The position numbers and the translations under genes are program-made. From assembly GCF_024758505.1 (NCBI RefSeq), contig NZ_CP077970.1, positions 7,936,001 to 8,000,000 on the forward strand: a DNA stretch of 64,000 bases, written 5' to 3'. The DNA is from Bradyrhizobium arachidis (GTDB taxonomy: Bacteria; Pseudomonadota; Alphaproteobacteria; Rhizobiales; Xanthobacteraceae). A model generated the notes under the pieces. That model did no database searches. It was not told the DNA's origin and worked only from the letters and a program-made list of their open reading frames with translations. The number at the start of each line of letters is the position of its first letter. Within the stretch, counting starts at the first letter, position 1. Shown piece by piece: positions 27,421-36,354 of the stretch.

Positions 27421-28323
27421 TCAAGCCGAGAAAAACTCGCGCAGCGCCTTCGCGGTCACCTCCGGATTCTCCTCCGTCAGGAAATGCCCCGAGTCCACCG
27501 CCATGCCCCCAACGTTGGTGGCCCATTGCTTCCAGGTATCAAGCGGCGTGGCTGCGGCTTGCGCCACGCCTGCCCCGCCCCACAGCGCCAGCATTGGAAT
27601 CGTGATCTTCTTCCCGGCTTCGAAATCCGCCTTGTCGAGCTCGTAGTCGACATAAGCCCCGGCGCGATAGTCCTCGCACATTGCATGGATGCGCGCGGGA
27701 TCGCGGAACGGGGCGATGTAGTGTTCGAGCGCGCGCTTGTCGATGGCATCCAGCGTCTTCGACTTGGTCTGGCTCGCCATCTTGAAGCGCAGGAAGAACT
27801 CGCCATTGCTCGCGATCAGCGTCTCCGGCAGCGGATGGGACTGCGCCAAAAACGTCCAGTGATAGATCTTCAGAGCATAGGCCCGGTTCATCCGCTCCCA
27901 GTAATCATAGGTCGGCAAAATATCGAGCACCGCGAGGCGTGACAGCCGGCCGGGATGATCGAGCGCCAGGCGATAGGACACGCGCCCGCCGCGGTCGTGC
28001 CCCGCGAGCGCGAAATGGACATGGCCGAGTTGCTCCATGGCTTCCACCATGGCCTTGGCCATCGCGCGCTTGCTGTAGGGCAGATGCTGCGCGTCGCTCT
28101 CGGGCATGTCGGACCAGCCATAGCCCGGCAGGTCGGCGATGATCAGCGTGAACTTGTCCGCAAGCTGCGGTGCCACGCGATGCCACATCACATGTGTCTC
28201 GGAGAAGCCGTGTAGCAGGAGAAGCGGCGGGCCCTTGCCGCCGACGCGCGCAAAAATGCGGCCGGAGGAGGTGTTGATCCATTCAGAGGCGAAGCCCGGG
28301 TAGAGGTCGACGAGATCGGACAT
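27421..28323 (-). CDS. Fluoroacetate/haloacetate dehalogenase-like alpha/beta hydrolase
   Basis: A 300-residue alpha/beta hydrolase. The residues match the numbering I recall for the R. palustris fluoroacetate dehalogenase: nucleophile D110 with R111 and R114 (GHDRGGR) for the carboxylate, D134 (AVLDILPTY), the halide site H155-W156 (YHWTFLAQ) and Y219 (CEDYRAGAY), and H280 (SGHFL). The oxyanion stretch is [11 protein letters not shown]. It should hydrolyse 2-haloacetates to glycolate, possibly fluoroacetate. I start at 28323 (MSDLVD) because GAGAGG lies about 9 bases upstream; ATG 28347 is an alternative. No halide exporter or regulator is adjacent. Confidence 0.85.
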   Translation of the reverse strand: MSDLVDLYPGFASEWINTSSGRIFARVGGKGPPLLLLHGFSETHVMWHRVAPQLADKFTLIIADLPGYGWSDMPESDAQHLPYSKRAMAKAMVEAMEQLGHVHFALAGHDRGGRVSYRLALDHPGRLSRLAVLDILPTYDYWERMNRAYALKIYHWTFLAQSHPLPETLIASNGEFFLRFKMASQTKSKTLDAIDKRALEHYIAPFRDPARIHAMCEDYRAGAYVDYELDKADFEAGKKITIPMLALWGGAGVAQAAATPLDTWKQWATNVGGMAVDSGHFLTEENPEVTAKALREFFSA

Positions 28324-28342
28324 GACACCCATCCTCTCAACT

Positions 28343-28451
28343 GTCATTCCGGGGCGCGCGTTAGCGCGAACCCGGAATCTCGATGTAGGGAAACGCCAGC
28401 GCCAGACAACCTCGAGGTTCCGGATCGGCGCTTTGCGCCGTCCGGAACGAC
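28343..28451. repeat. Dispersed palindrome, GTCATTCCGGGG type, copy B
   Basis: It opens with GTCATTCCGGGGCGCGCG and closes with GTCCGGAACGAC, a variant of copy A with a longer middle (CTTTGCG hairpin). It fills the gap between the dehalogenase start and the purD stop codon, ending 2 bases before that stop. Confidence 0.8.
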
Positions 28452-28453
28452 AA

Positions 28454-29737
28454 TCAGCGTCCGGCCTTCTCCGCCTCCACCGCCTGCCAGCCGATGTCGC
28501 GGCGGCAGAAACCGTCGGGCCAGTTGATGCGATCGACGGCCTGATAGGCGCGCGACTGGGCTTCGGTCACGGTCTTCCCGAGCGCACAGACATTGAGCAC
28601 GCGGCCACCATTGGCGAGGATCGTACCTTCCCTGGCGATGGTGCCGGCATGGAAGATCTCGGCGCCCTCGACCTTGGCCGCTTCATCGAGCCCCTCGATG
28701 AGGGTGCCCCGCTCGTAGTCACCGGGATAGCCCTTGGCCGCCATGACGACGGTGAGCGCGGACTCCGGATACCAGCGCAGGTCAAAATGCTGCAACTCCC
28801 CGTCGCAGGCGGCGAGCAGCGCCGGTACGATGTCCGACATCATACGCATCATCAGCACCTGGCACTCGGGATCGCCGAAGCGGACGTTGAATTCGAACAG
28901 CTTTGGGCCCTGCGTCGTCAGCATGATGCCGGCATAGAGAATGCCGCGGAACGGCGTGCCGCGCTGCTTCATGCCGGCGACCGTCGGCAGGATGATCTTT
29001 GCCATGATCGCGTCGTGGATCGCCGGCGTCACCAGCGGCGTTGGCGAATAGGCCCCCATGCCGCCGGTGTTCGGGCCGACGTCATGGTCGAACACGCGCT
29101 TGTGGTCCTGCGCGGAGGCGAGCGGGATAGCAGTCTCGCCGTCGCAAAGCGCGAAGAAGCTGATCTCGCGTCCCGGCAAGAATTCCTCGATCACGACCTC
29201 GGCGCCGGCTTCGCCAAAGGCGCCGTCGAACATCATGGCGATGGCGTCCTCCGCCTCGCGCATGGTCTTTGCAACCACCACGCCCTTGCCGGCGGCAAGG
29301 CCATCGGCCTTGACCACGATCGGCGCGCCCTGGGTGTGGATATAGGCAAGCGCGTCCTTGGCATTGGTGAAGCGCTTGTAGGCGCCCGTCGGAATGCCGA
29401 ACTCGGTGCACACCGCTTTGGTAAAGCCCTTGGAGCTTTCGAGCCGGGCCGCCGCCTTGTTCGGGCCGAACGCCTTGATGCCGGCGGCTGAGAGATCGTC
29501 GACGATCCCGGCGGCGAGCGGCGTCTCGGGGCCGACCACCACGAGCTCGACCGCATTCTTTTTGCAGAAGTCGATCACGGCAGCATGGTCGGCGATGTCG
29601 AGCGCCACGCATTCGGCCTCGCGCGCCATGCCGGCATTGCCGGGCGCGCACCAGAATTTGGTCACCAGAGGGGACGCCCCGATCTTCCACGCGAGAGCAT
29701 GTTCGCGGCCGCCGGAACCGAGCAGGAGAATGTGCAT
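28454..29737 (-). CDS. purD: PurD, phosphoribosylamine-glycine ligase
   Basis: A 427-residue ATP-grasp enzyme of purine synthesis joining phosphoribosylamine and glycine. It begins [18 protein letters not shown], then [17 protein letters not shown], the ATP-grasp loop [16 protein letters not shown], and the metal-binding region [11 protein letters not shown], all diagnostic. I use the ATG at 29737, which puts the conserved start at residue 1; the frame is open 42 bases upstream. It is flanked on both sides by GTCATTCC palindromes. Confidence 0.97.
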   Translation of the reverse strand: MHILLLGSGGREHALAWKIGASPLVTKFWCAPGNAGMAREAECVALDIADHAAVIDFCKKNAVELVVVGPETPLAAGIVDDLSAAGIKAFGPNKAAARLESSKGFTKAVCTEFGIPTGAYKRFTNAKDALAYIHTQGAPIVVKADGLAAGKGVVVAKTMREAEDAIAMMFDGAFGEAGAEVVIEEFLPGREISFFALCDGETAIPLASAQDHKRVFDHDVGPNTGGMGAYSPTPLVTPAIHDAIMAKIILPTVAGMKQRGTPFRGILYAGIMLTTQGPKLFEFNVRFGDPECQVLMMRMMSDIVPALLAACDGELQHFDLRWYPESALTVVMAAKGYPGDYERGTLIEGLDEAAKVEGAEIFHAGTIAREGTILANGGRVLNVCALGKTVTEAQSRAYQAVDRINWPDGFCRRDIGWQAVEAEKAGR

Positions 29738-29822
29738 AAGAGGCTCGAAATGAGGAGGTGTTGGACGCGTCGGTCGCACGAATCCGGGCGCGTCTCAAGG
29801 GGGGGCTGATCCCCAATCCTCG

Positions 29823-29926
29823 GTCATTCCGGACGGCGCGCCCTCGCGCCGATCCGGAATCTCGACATTGTTTGACTCGCGGCTCGAGATTCCGGGTTCT
29901 CGGCTTCGCCGAGCCCCGGAATGACG
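29823..29926. repeat. Dispersed palindrome, GTCATTCCGGGG type, copy C
   Basis: It opens with GTCATTCCGGACGGCGCG and closes with CCCCGGAATGACG, with an inner CTCGCGGCTCGAG segment and a CGGCTTCGCCG hairpin. It sits between the purD start and the end of the winged-helix regulator gene, finishing about 6 bases before that gene's stop codon. Confidence 0.8.
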
Positions 29927-29932
29927 GGAAAA

Positions 29933-30232
29933 CTACGTCTGCTTCCCCGCAATGATCTCCTGCAACGTCGCGACATGCCTTGCAAAGGCGCCGCGGCCGG
30001 TCGCGGTGGCGGTCACCGTGGTCTGCGGCTTCTTGCCGACAAAAGCCTTCTCCACCGAGACGTAGCCGGCCTTCGCCAACGTCTCGATATGGGCGCCCAA
30101 ATTACCGTCGGTGGCGCCGGTCAGTTTCTTCAGCCTTGAAAACTCCAGCCCGGCGGCCACGGGCAGCGCGTTCAGCGCCGCCATGATCTTGAGCCGCAGC
30201 GGCTGGTGGATGATGTCGTCGAGCTCGGCCAT
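29933..30232 (-). CDS. Winged-helix transcriptional regulator (HTH_34 type)
   Basis: A 99-residue protein that is a single winged-helix domain: helix 1 DIIHQPLRLKIMAALNAL, recognition helix region TGATDGNLGAHIETLAKAGYV, and wing VEKAFVGKKPQTTVTATATG. This is the small MarR/ArsR-like group labelled winged helix DNA-binding domain (HTH_34). No cysteine metal site is present, so it is not a classic ArsR sensor. It lies 4 bases after the membrane protein gene at 30237, so it probably regulates its own operon, possibly through that protein. Confidence 0.75.
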   Translation of the reverse strand: MAELDDIIHQPLRLKIMAALNALPVAAGLEFSRLKKLTGATDGNLGAHIETLAKAGYVSVEKAFVGKKPQTTVTATATGRGAFARHVATLQEIIAGKQT

Positions 30233-30236
30233 CGCG

Positions 30237-30791
30237 CTAGATCCGCCGCATCCAGAGGCCGCCGAGGATCAGGCCGCCGCCATTGACGAAGGCCATCCAG
30301 AGCGGAAAGGCCTCGCCGATATAGAAGAAGCCGATCAGTGTCAGCGCGGAGATGCCGAGCCCGATCGCGACGAAGGCATAGCCGAACCAGAGCCCCGCCA
30401 TCGTGTAGAACAGCATGAAATAGATCGGCCAGAACGTGCCCAACTGACGCGGACCGAAATGGGCGATGACATCGGTGCAGAGGTAGCCGAAGGCAAAGAA
30501 CAGCACGAACATCAGGATCATCCTGATGCCGATGCCGGCACCCTTGGGGTGACTCGGCGGATTGAAGACGCGGAGCGCAACCAGACCGCCGACGCCCAGG
30601 ATATCTACGGCGGGCCAGGCGTAGACGGCATAGATCGGCCAGAGCCAGGTCACGAGATTGGCGGCGAACACCAGGACGCCCCACCAGACGGCGCCGATGC
30701 TCGCGAGCTCATAGAGCTGCGATTGCTTTACGCGCCGGACGATATCGTCGATATCGGCCAGCGCCTCGGTGGCCTGCTTGCTGTCGATCAT
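30237..30791 (-). CDS. Small polytopic membrane protein of unknown function
   Basis: A 184-residue protein with an N-terminal helix (residues 1-30, DSKQATEALADIDDIVRRVK) and about five membrane segments from residue 32 to the C-terminus, which ends MRRI. No transport or enzyme motif seen. The ATG overlaps the stop of the alpha/beta hydrolase gene by 4 bases (ATGA), and the winged-helix gene follows 4 bases after. The three-gene order suggests a regulated membrane function; the amphipathic N-terminus could contact the regulator, which is speculation. Confidence 0.65.
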   Translation of the reverse strand: MIDSKQATEALADIDDIVRRVKQSQLYELASIGAVWWGVLVFAANLVTWLWPIYAVYAWPAVDILGVGGLVALRVFNPPSHPKGAGIGIRMILMFVLFFAFGYLCTDVIAHFGPRQLGTFWPIYFMLFYTMAGLWFGYAFVAIGLGISALTLIGFFYIGEAFPLWMAFVNGGGLILGGLWMRRI

Positions 30792-31798
30792 GACTGCCCT
30801 GCCCCGCGCGTTGCCACGTCCTCGGCGATCACGGAGATCGCCTTCGGGTTGGTGACGATGCCCATGTGGTTGATGCCGTCGATCAGCTTGACGTCAACAG
30901 ACGGTTTGATGGCCTGCACGGCCTCGGCATATTTGGCGGATATCATCATCTCGTCCTCGGCGGCGCCGAAGATCGTGATCGGACGCGTCGCGTTGGGGAA
31001 GTCGAGGCGATAGCCGCGCGTCGCAAAGTTGCGCATCAGGCGATCGGAATAGGTGGGGACGAGGATCTTTGCCGAATTCGGCGGCACCGCGAGCGCCAGC
31101 ACCGGAAGCTGCGCGCAGCAGTCGATGCCGAGCTTGCGCAGCGCCGCGAGGCCCAGCAGGCGCGGGATGTCGGCATTGGCCCAGCCGCCGGAATGCAGCT
31201 GGTTGGTCGGCGCGTCATAGCCGAGATAAGGCGCGAGCAGCACCGTGCGCACGAACATATCCTGCATGATCGGGGTTGCGGCGACGCGCAGCGAGAAGCC
31301 GGCGCCGGCGGAATGGCCGATCAAAGTCAGCGGCAGATCCGGCGCGGTCCTGCGCAGGAAGGCGACGAAATCGACGAGGTCGTCCTCGAGCTGGCCGACA
31401 TAGCCGATGTCGCCGCGCGTGCCGGAAGCACCGTGGCCCCGCATGTCGAGCGCCCAGGTCTCTACGCCGCGTGCGGCAATCGCATAAGTCAGTGCGTGGT
31501 TGACGGTGGCGCTGGAGCCGGACGAGCCGTGGATGAAGACCGCGCCGCGACCGGTCGCCGGCCCGTTCGGGGCATAGTGGCGGAAACCGATCCAGGTGCC
31601 GTCGCGGGCCTGGAAGCGTTCGAGCGCCGGCATGGTCGAGAAGTCGACCGCCCTCACGGAGTCGGAAACCGATTTCAGCTCAGGCGGCCGCTGCAACGGC
31701 GTTGCGATCATCGCGGCCAGGATCAGCGCCACGCCGCCGACCGCAACCAGGGCCCATTTCAGGCCGTTCAACACGCCTCGCAGCAACCGGATCGCCAT
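30788..31798 (-). CDS. Membrane-anchored alpha/beta hydrolase (lysophospholipase-like)
   Basis: A 336-residue protein with one N-terminal membrane helix (about residues 10-35) and a periplasmic or membrane-facing alpha/beta hydrolase domain. The fold elements are the oxyanion segment FIHGSSGSS, the nucleophile elbow GHSAG (about residue 163) and a late His in GINHMGIV, with an acid in FGAAEDEMM. This looks like a serine hydrolase of the monoglyceride lipase or lysophospholipase group. The substrate is unknown. It is first in an operon with a membrane protein and a winged-helix regulator; xseA is divergent, 138 bases away. Confidence 0.78.
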   Translation of the reverse strand: MAIRLLRGVLNGLKWALVAVGGVALILAAMIATPLQRPPELKSVSDSVRAVDFSTMPALERFQARDGTWIGFRHYAPNGPATGRGAVFIHGSSGSSATVNHALTYAIAARGVETWALDMRGHGASGTRGDIGYVGQLEDDLVDFVAFLRRTAPDLPLTLIGHSAGAGFSLRVAATPIMQDMFVRTVLLAPYLGYDAPTNQLHSGGWANADIPRLLGLAALRKLGIDCCAQLPVLALAVPPNSAKILVPTYSDRLMRNFATRGYRLDFPNATRPITIFGAAEDEMMISAKYAEAVQAIKPSVDVKLIDGINHMGIVTNPKAISVIAEDVATRGAGQS

Positions 31799-31936
31799 GG
31801 CTCACTCTCCCTCATCCTGGAGTTTCTAGAGAACTCTATAATACAGAGTACTCTTCCAATCAACCCCCCGGATTGGCGCTTGGGAGCGAAAATCCTTAAC
31901 GTCGCTCCCGACCCCAAAAAGCCGAATCGGTTGCCG

Positions 31937-33553
31937 ATGCCTTCAGCGGAACCCCTGCTCAATACGCCCGAATTCACCGTCTCCGAGCTGTCGCTGTCCC
32001 TGAAGCGGACGGTGGAGGACACCTATGGGCATGTGCGGGTCCGCGGCGAGATCTCCGGCTTTCGCGGCGCGCACTCGTCCGGCCATTGCTACTTCGCGCT
32101 GAAGGATGAGAGCGCCAAGATCGAGGCGGTGATCTGGAAGGGCGTGCACGGCCGCATGCGCTTCAAGCCGCAGGAAGGTCTTGAGGTCATCGCCACCGGC
32201 AAGCTCACCACCTATCCCGGCTCCTCAAAATACCAGATCGTGATCGAGGCGCTGGAGCCGGCCGGCATCGGCGCGCTGATGGCGCTGATGGAGGAGCGCA
32301 AGAAGAAGCTCGCCGCCGAAGGCCTGTTCGACGAAGCGCGAAAACAGCTGCTGCCCTGGTTGCCCGAGGTGATCGGCGTGGTGACCTCGCCGACGGGTGC
32401 TGTGATCCGCGACATCCTGCATCGGCTGGAGGACCGCTTCCCCCGGCGCGTGCTGGTGTGGCCGGTCAAGGTGCAGGGCGAAGGCTCGGCCGAACAGATC
32501 GCCGGCGCCATCCGCGGCTTCAACGCGTTGCCCGAGGGCGGCAAGATTCCGCGGCCGGACGTGCTGATCGTGGCCCGCGGCGGCGGCTCGCTGGAGGACC
32601 TGTGGTCGTTCAACGAGGAGATCGTGGTCCGCGCCGCGGCCGAGAGCATGATCCCGCTGATCTCGGCGGTCGGCCACGAGACCGACATCACGCTGATCGA
32701 CTTTGCCGCCGACAAGCGCGCGCCGACGCCGACGGCCGCGGCCGAGATGGCCGTGCCGGTGCGCAGCGAATTGTTCGTCGAGGTCGCCGATCTTGCGCGG
32801 CGCACGCGCGCCTATTGGCAGCGTGCCCAAGAGAGCCGCCGCAGTGAGCTGCGCGCCGCCGCGCGCGCGCTGCCGGCGGCGTCCGATCTTTTGGCGATCC
32901 CACGGCAACGGCTGGACTCCGCAGGCGCGTCGCTGCCCCGCAGCCTCAAGGCCAACACGCATGCGCATTTCCGCAGGTTTACCGCGGCCAGTGCAAAGCT
33001 GACATTGCGCGTGCTGCACGGCCAGATCGCGCAGGCCGATCATCGGCTGACGGTGTGCGGCGAGCGGCTCGGCCTGTCCGCGCGCGCGCTGCTGCATCGG
33101 CGACGCGACCGCTTTGCCGGGCTCGAAGTGCGCCTGCGCGCCTCAAAACTTTCCAATGCGCAGGCGCAGCGCAACGCGATCGCCCGCCAGCGCGAGCGCA
33201 CGCACCGGCTGGCCGAGCGCGCCAACCGCGCATTGCTGACGCTGCTGCGACGGCTGGAGGCGCGCGTCGAGAACAGCGGCAAGCTGCTCTCCGCCCTGTC
33301 TTATCGCGGCGTGCTGGCACGCGGCTTTGCGCTGGTGCGCGACGAGGCCGGCCATCCCCTGCATTCGGCCGATAACGTCGGTCCCGCGGCACGGCTGGAG
33401 ATCGAGTTCGCCGACGGACGCGTGGCGGCGACGACGGATGCCGATCGGCCGGAGCCGCGCCCGGCGACGCAGCCGAAGCCGGCAGCCTCGCGCGAGGCAA
33501 AGCCCGCGCCGAAGCGCGTGGCGAAGCCGGTGGATCAGGGGACGTTGTTCTAG
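31937..33553 (+). CDS. xseA: XseA, exodeoxyribonuclease VII large subunit
   Basis: A 538-residue large subunit of exonuclease VII, which degrades single-stranded DNA to oligonucleotides. The N-terminal OB-fold domain reads [28 protein letters not shown] (residues 12-40) and the nuclease domain has the [29 protein letters not shown] and [11 protein letters not shown] motifs. A long coiled coil rich in Arg and Ala follows (about 290-450), and the C-terminus is a Pro/Ala/Lys-rich tail. The conserved MPSAEP start is ATG 31937. The frame is open about 1 kb upstream but that part is antisense to the hydrolase gene. xseB is not in the window. Confidence 0.95.
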   Translation: MPSAEPLLNTPEFTVSELSLSLKRTVEDTYGHVRVRGEISGFRGAHSSGHCYFALKDESAKIEAVIWKGVHGRMRFKPQEGLEVIATGKLTTYPGSSKYQIVIEALEPAGIGALMALMEERKKKLAAEGLFDEARKQLLPWLPEVIGVVTSPTGAVIRDILHRLEDRFPRRVLVWPVKVQGEGSAEQIAGAIRGFNALPEGGKIPRPDVLIVARGGGSLEDLWSFNEEIVVRAAAESMIPLISAVGHETDITLIDFAADKRAPTPTAAAEMAVPVRSELFVEVADLARRTRAYWQRAQESRRSELRAAARALPAASDLLAIPRQRLDSAGASLPRSLKANTHAHFRRFTAASAKLTLRVLHGQIAQADHRLTVCGERLGLSARALLHRRRDRFAGLEVRLRASKLSNAQAQRNAIARQRERTHRLAERANRALLTLLRRLEARVENSGKLLSALSYRGVLARGFALVRDEAGHPLHSADNVGPAARLEIEFADGRVAATTDADRPEPRPATQPKPAASREAKPAPKRVAKPVDQGTLF

Positions 33554-33576
33554 CGAACAAACTTTGCCGATCTATC

Positions 33577-33734
33577 CCGTCATCCTGAGGTGCGAGCCAT
33601 GCGGCGCGAAGGCGGCGCATGGGGAGCCTCGAAGGATGAACGCCCGGGCTGCAGCCGGGCCGTCGCCCTTCGAGGGCCGCTGAAGAAGCGGCTGCCTCCA
33701 GCGACAATGGCTTCGCCATTGCGCGGGGGTGACG
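33577..33734. repeat. Intergenic palindromic repeat, CGTCATCCTGAGG type
   Basis: It begins CCCGTCATCCTGAGGTGCGAGCC and ends GCGGGGGTGACGG, with inner arms GCCTCGAAGG/CCTTCGAGGGC and hairpins CCCGGGCTGCAGCCGGG, GCCGCTGAAGAAGCGGC and CAATGGCTTCGCCATTG. It follows xseA by 24 bases. It reads as one nested repeat element; a single copy is seen in the window. Confidence 0.65.
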
Positions 33735-33755
33735 GTGATAGAAATGCGCGCTCGC

Positions 33756-33920
33756 CTACCGGCAGGACAATCCCGCGTCGATCGTGGTCCAGAAGCCGCA
33801 ATGTTCCACGGGAACTCCGGCGTGCGCTTCGTAGAGCAGAAGCGCGACGGTGAAGAGGATGAGCGCGGACGACAGCAGCATGAGGCGGTTTCGCATCAGA
33901 CGCCGTTTAACTGATATCAT
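33756..33920 (-). CDS. Small single-TM hypothetical protein
   Basis: A possible 54-residue protein with a basic start (MISVKRRLMRNRLM), one hydrophobic segment (LLSSALILFTVALLLYEA) and a short tail with two cysteines (VEHCGFWTTIDAGLSCR). The composition looks coding and the tail could sit in the periplasm, but no clear ribosome-binding site is present; a second start at 33896 is possible. Function unknown. Confidence 0.45.
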   Translation of the reverse strand: MISVKRRLMRNRLMLLSSALILFTVALLLYEAHAGVPVEHCGFWTTIDAGLSCR

Positions 33921-34085
33921 GGTCGAACTATGACAGGCGGATGCTGAAACTGGCGGATCGCCCGCGCCGTAACTCGAGGCGTCGGCCATGACGACCTGTG
34001 CAGGGCGGTGGCGATGCGGGGCTGTCCGCTCAGACGTTGTTCCTCGGGCGGCCCCGCTTCGCGCGCGACTACACCGGAACCGCCC

Positions 34086-34916
34086 TCACCGCGCCAGCCA
34101 CTCCGCGACCTGCTTTTGCGCATCCGCACGCGCCTCTGCGTCGGAGCCGAGATGGCCGCGGTCGGGCGCAGCAGTGTCGTTGCTGCTTGCGGACGCATGC
34201 AGCGGCAGGTTGGCGCGATCGAAATCATGATAGGCGCCGGGATAGACGACGATGCGCGCGAGCGCGCTGCGGCCCTGCGCGCCGTCGACCATCTGCCGGC
34301 ACGCCGGCGGCGAGGAGACGTCGTCCTTGGCGCCGATCAGGACCAGCGTCGGCACCCGCGTGCTCCAGCCGAGCCCGGCCGAGATGCGGCAGTCCGGATA
34401 GAAGGCGACAGCGGCACGGAAGTCCGGCTGTGCGTCACGCGCCAGATTTTGCGGCCGCACGGCCCAGAGCACCGCGCTCGCGCCATTGGCCCAGCCGATG
34501 AGGCTGATGCGGTTGCGCGCCACCCAGGTCTGCTGCAACAGCCAGCTGCGCACCGCGACGATGTCGGCGACGCGTTCGCGCCGCGCCTTCACCCGCACCT
34601 CCTTGACGCGGCATTGCGGACCGAACTCCCGCGAGCCGTAACTGTCCGGCCAGAGCACGGCGTTGCCCGCCTTGAGCAGTTCCTCAGTCCAGTCGCGATA
34701 ACGCGGCAGCACCGTCTCGGAGCGGCCGCCGAGGCCGCCGCACGCATGCAGCGCGATCACGGTCGGAAACGGGCCGTCGCCGGCGGGTTTGTAGAGTTGC
34801 GCATGCAGCGTGGTGGAGCCTGCGATAATCTCGACCGCCTGCGGCGCGGCCGGCGAAGCCGCATGCGCCGACGACATCAGCAGCGAGAGGACGAGAAGGG
34901 TTGACGGAACACGCAT
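34086..34916 (-). CDS. Exported dienelactone-hydrolase-like protein lacking the nucleophile
   Basis: A 276-residue protein with a signal peptide (about residues 1-20, SSAHA-ASP) and a dienelactone hydrolase (DLH) fold: oxyanion loop ALHACGGLGG (about residue 55), a nucleophile elbow, acid in LVLIGAKDDVSSP and His in YPGAYHDFD. The elbow reads G141-W-A-N-G145, with alanine (codon GCC) at the usual serine or cysteine, although acid and base are kept. The protein is either inactive, uses another residue, or is a binding protein. Cysteines at about 59, 102, 176 and 206 may form disulfides. No operon partner. Confidence 0.75.
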   Translation of the reverse strand: MRVPSTLLVLSLLMSSAHAASPAAPQAVEIIAGSTTLHAQLYKPAGDGPFPTVIALHACGGLGGRSETVLPRYRDWTEELLKAGNAVLWPDSYGSREFGPQCRVKEVRVKARRERVADIVAVRSWLLQQTWVARNRISLIGWANGASAVLWAVRPQNLARDAQPDFRAAVAFYPDCRISAGLGWSTRVPTLVLIGAKDDVSSPPACRQMVDGAQGRSALARIVVYPGAYHDFDRANLPLHASASSNDTAAPDRGHLGSDAEARADAQKQVAEWLAR

Positions 34917-35100
34917 CGAATAGACCGGATCAGGAACGGACCGGGAGCAGCGATCCCTCGGCGCGCAGCCCTATCACGCACGAACGCCCGCAAAACATCA
35001 CAAATCGGTGGGTTTAACGGGCGGACAAGCCACCCTATCTATGCTAGATCGGCAGCAACACATCAGGCCCGTGGACCGGGCGCAGCGGAGACTTCTGACC

Positions 35101-35328
35101 GTGCTGAACAAGTTCGGCCCCTCGGGCCATGGCGAAGCGCAGGTGCAATATCTCGACGGGGACTTCCGCGTGATCTCGCCCGGGACCTTCGTTCGCTGCG
35201 CGGTGACCGACACGCGGATTCCGCTCGACGAGCTGAAATACTGGAGCGTGGATTTGCAGGAAGCCTACGCCCATCCCGGCGCCGTGCTGCAACGGCATTT
35301 TCCCGGCGCGCCGAAACCGCAGGGCTGA
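35101..35328 (+). CDS. DUF2093 family protein
   Basis: A 75-residue cytoplasmic protein of a family restricted to alphaproteobacteria, with the conserved stretch KFGPSGHGEAQVQYLDGDF, then RVISPGTFVRCAV and IPLDELKYWSVD. Function unknown. I prefer the GTG at 35101 because GGAG lies 10 bases upstream and the protein then has family length; an ATG at 35041 would add 20 residues. Its TGA stop (35326-35328) directly abuts the stop codon of lpxK on the other strand, so the two converge with no gap. Confidence 0.75.
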   Translation: MLNKFGPSGHGEAQVQYLDGDFRVISPGTFVRCAVTDTRIPLDELKYWSVDLQEAYAHPGAVLQRHFPGAPKPQG

Positions 35329-36354
35329 TCAGCGCGCGCTGAACCTTTTCTCCCGCGCCTTGTACAGGCGATCGGCGACGAAGTCGCGGAGCTTTGCGGC
35401 ATCGTCGAATTCGAGCGTCACCTTGAACGGCACGACTCCTTGCACGTAGGGTAGCATCCCGTCGCCGCCATGGATTCGAGCAAGGTCCTTCTCCGTCGTC
35501 ACCAGCGTTAGCCCATCGCGGCTGGCGTCTACTGACAGATCCTGGATTTCGCGCTCCGAATACGGGTGATGGTCAGCGAAAGCGCGGCTCCCGACAATCT
35601 CGACCCCGCTCGCCCGCAATGTCCTGAAGAATCGCTCGGGATCACCGATGCCGGCGAAGGCGAGGACGCGCTTGCCCGACAGTTTTTCGAGCGACTCGGC
35701 ATCCGGCTTCAGGCGCGCGCGCAACACCGGCCTGTCGCGCGAAGCGATCTCACTGGCGATGCCGTCCGCGGCATGACCGTCGCCGATCACGACCAGCGCG
35801 TCGGTGCGAGAGAGCTGCCCCCTGAGCGGCGCGCGCAGGGGGCCTGCCGGAAACACCTTGCCGTTGCCAAGGCCACGCTCGCTGTCGATCACGATCAGCG
35901 AGGCATCCTTCATGACACCCGGATTCTGAAAGCCGTCGTCCATCAGGATCACGGTGGCGCCTTGCGATTTGGCGAGCGCCACGCCGTCGACGCGGTCGCG
36001 CGCGACCGCGACCGGCACGTTGCGCACCATCATCAGCGGTTCGTCGCCGACATCATCAGCGGTGTGCCGTTCGGCATCGACCATCACCGGGCCGCGTAAT
36101 TTTCCGCCATAGCCGCGGCTGAGCACGACCGGCGTCTCGCCGAGCTCGCGCAGCAGATTGGTCAGCGCCAGCACGGTCGGCGTCTTGCCGGCGCCGCCGA
36201 CGTGATAATTGCCGACGCAGAGCACGGGGATGCCGGCGTCGATGCCCTCGCGCAGCATGCGGCGTTCGGCGATCGCGCCATAGAGCGCGCCGAGGGGCCG
36301 TAGGAAATGCGACTTGAGCGAACGTGGCCGGTGCCAGAAGGCCGGCTCACGCAT
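35329..36354 (-). CDS. lpxK: LpxK, tetraacyldisaccharide 4'-kinase
   Basis: A 341-residue membrane-associated kinase that phosphorylates the 4' position of the lipid A disaccharide. It begins with the usual KSHFLRPLGALYGAIAERRM amphipathic helix and has the P-loop VGNYHVGGAGKTPTVLAL (about residue 46), then LSRGYGGKLRGPV and ILMDDGFQNP, all diagnostic. The ATG overlaps the waaA stop region by 8 bases, so it is the last gene of the lipid A/Kdo operon. It converges exactly with the DUF2093 gene. Confidence 0.95.
   Translation of the reverse strand: MREPAFWHRPRSLKSHFLRPLGALYGAIAERRMLREGIDAGIPVLCVGNYHVGGAGKTPTVLALTNLLRELGETPVVLSRGYGGKLRGPVMVDAERHTADDVGDEPLMMVRNVPVAVARDRVDGVALAKSQGATVILMDDGFQNPGVMKDASLIVIDSERGLGNGKVFPAGPLRAPLRGQLSRTDALVVIGDGHAADGIASEIASRDRPVLRARLKPDAESLEKLSGKRVLAFAGIGDPERFFRTLRASGVEIVGSRAFADHHPYSEREIQDLSVDASRDGLTLVTTEKDLARIHGGDGMLPYVQGVVPFKVTLEFDDAAKLRDFVADRLYKAREKRFSAR

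Noticed and set aside
30866..31936. N-terminal extension of xseA by about 350 codons
   Set aside because: This part is the antisense of the hydrolase gene; the XseA family starts at the ATG at 31937.
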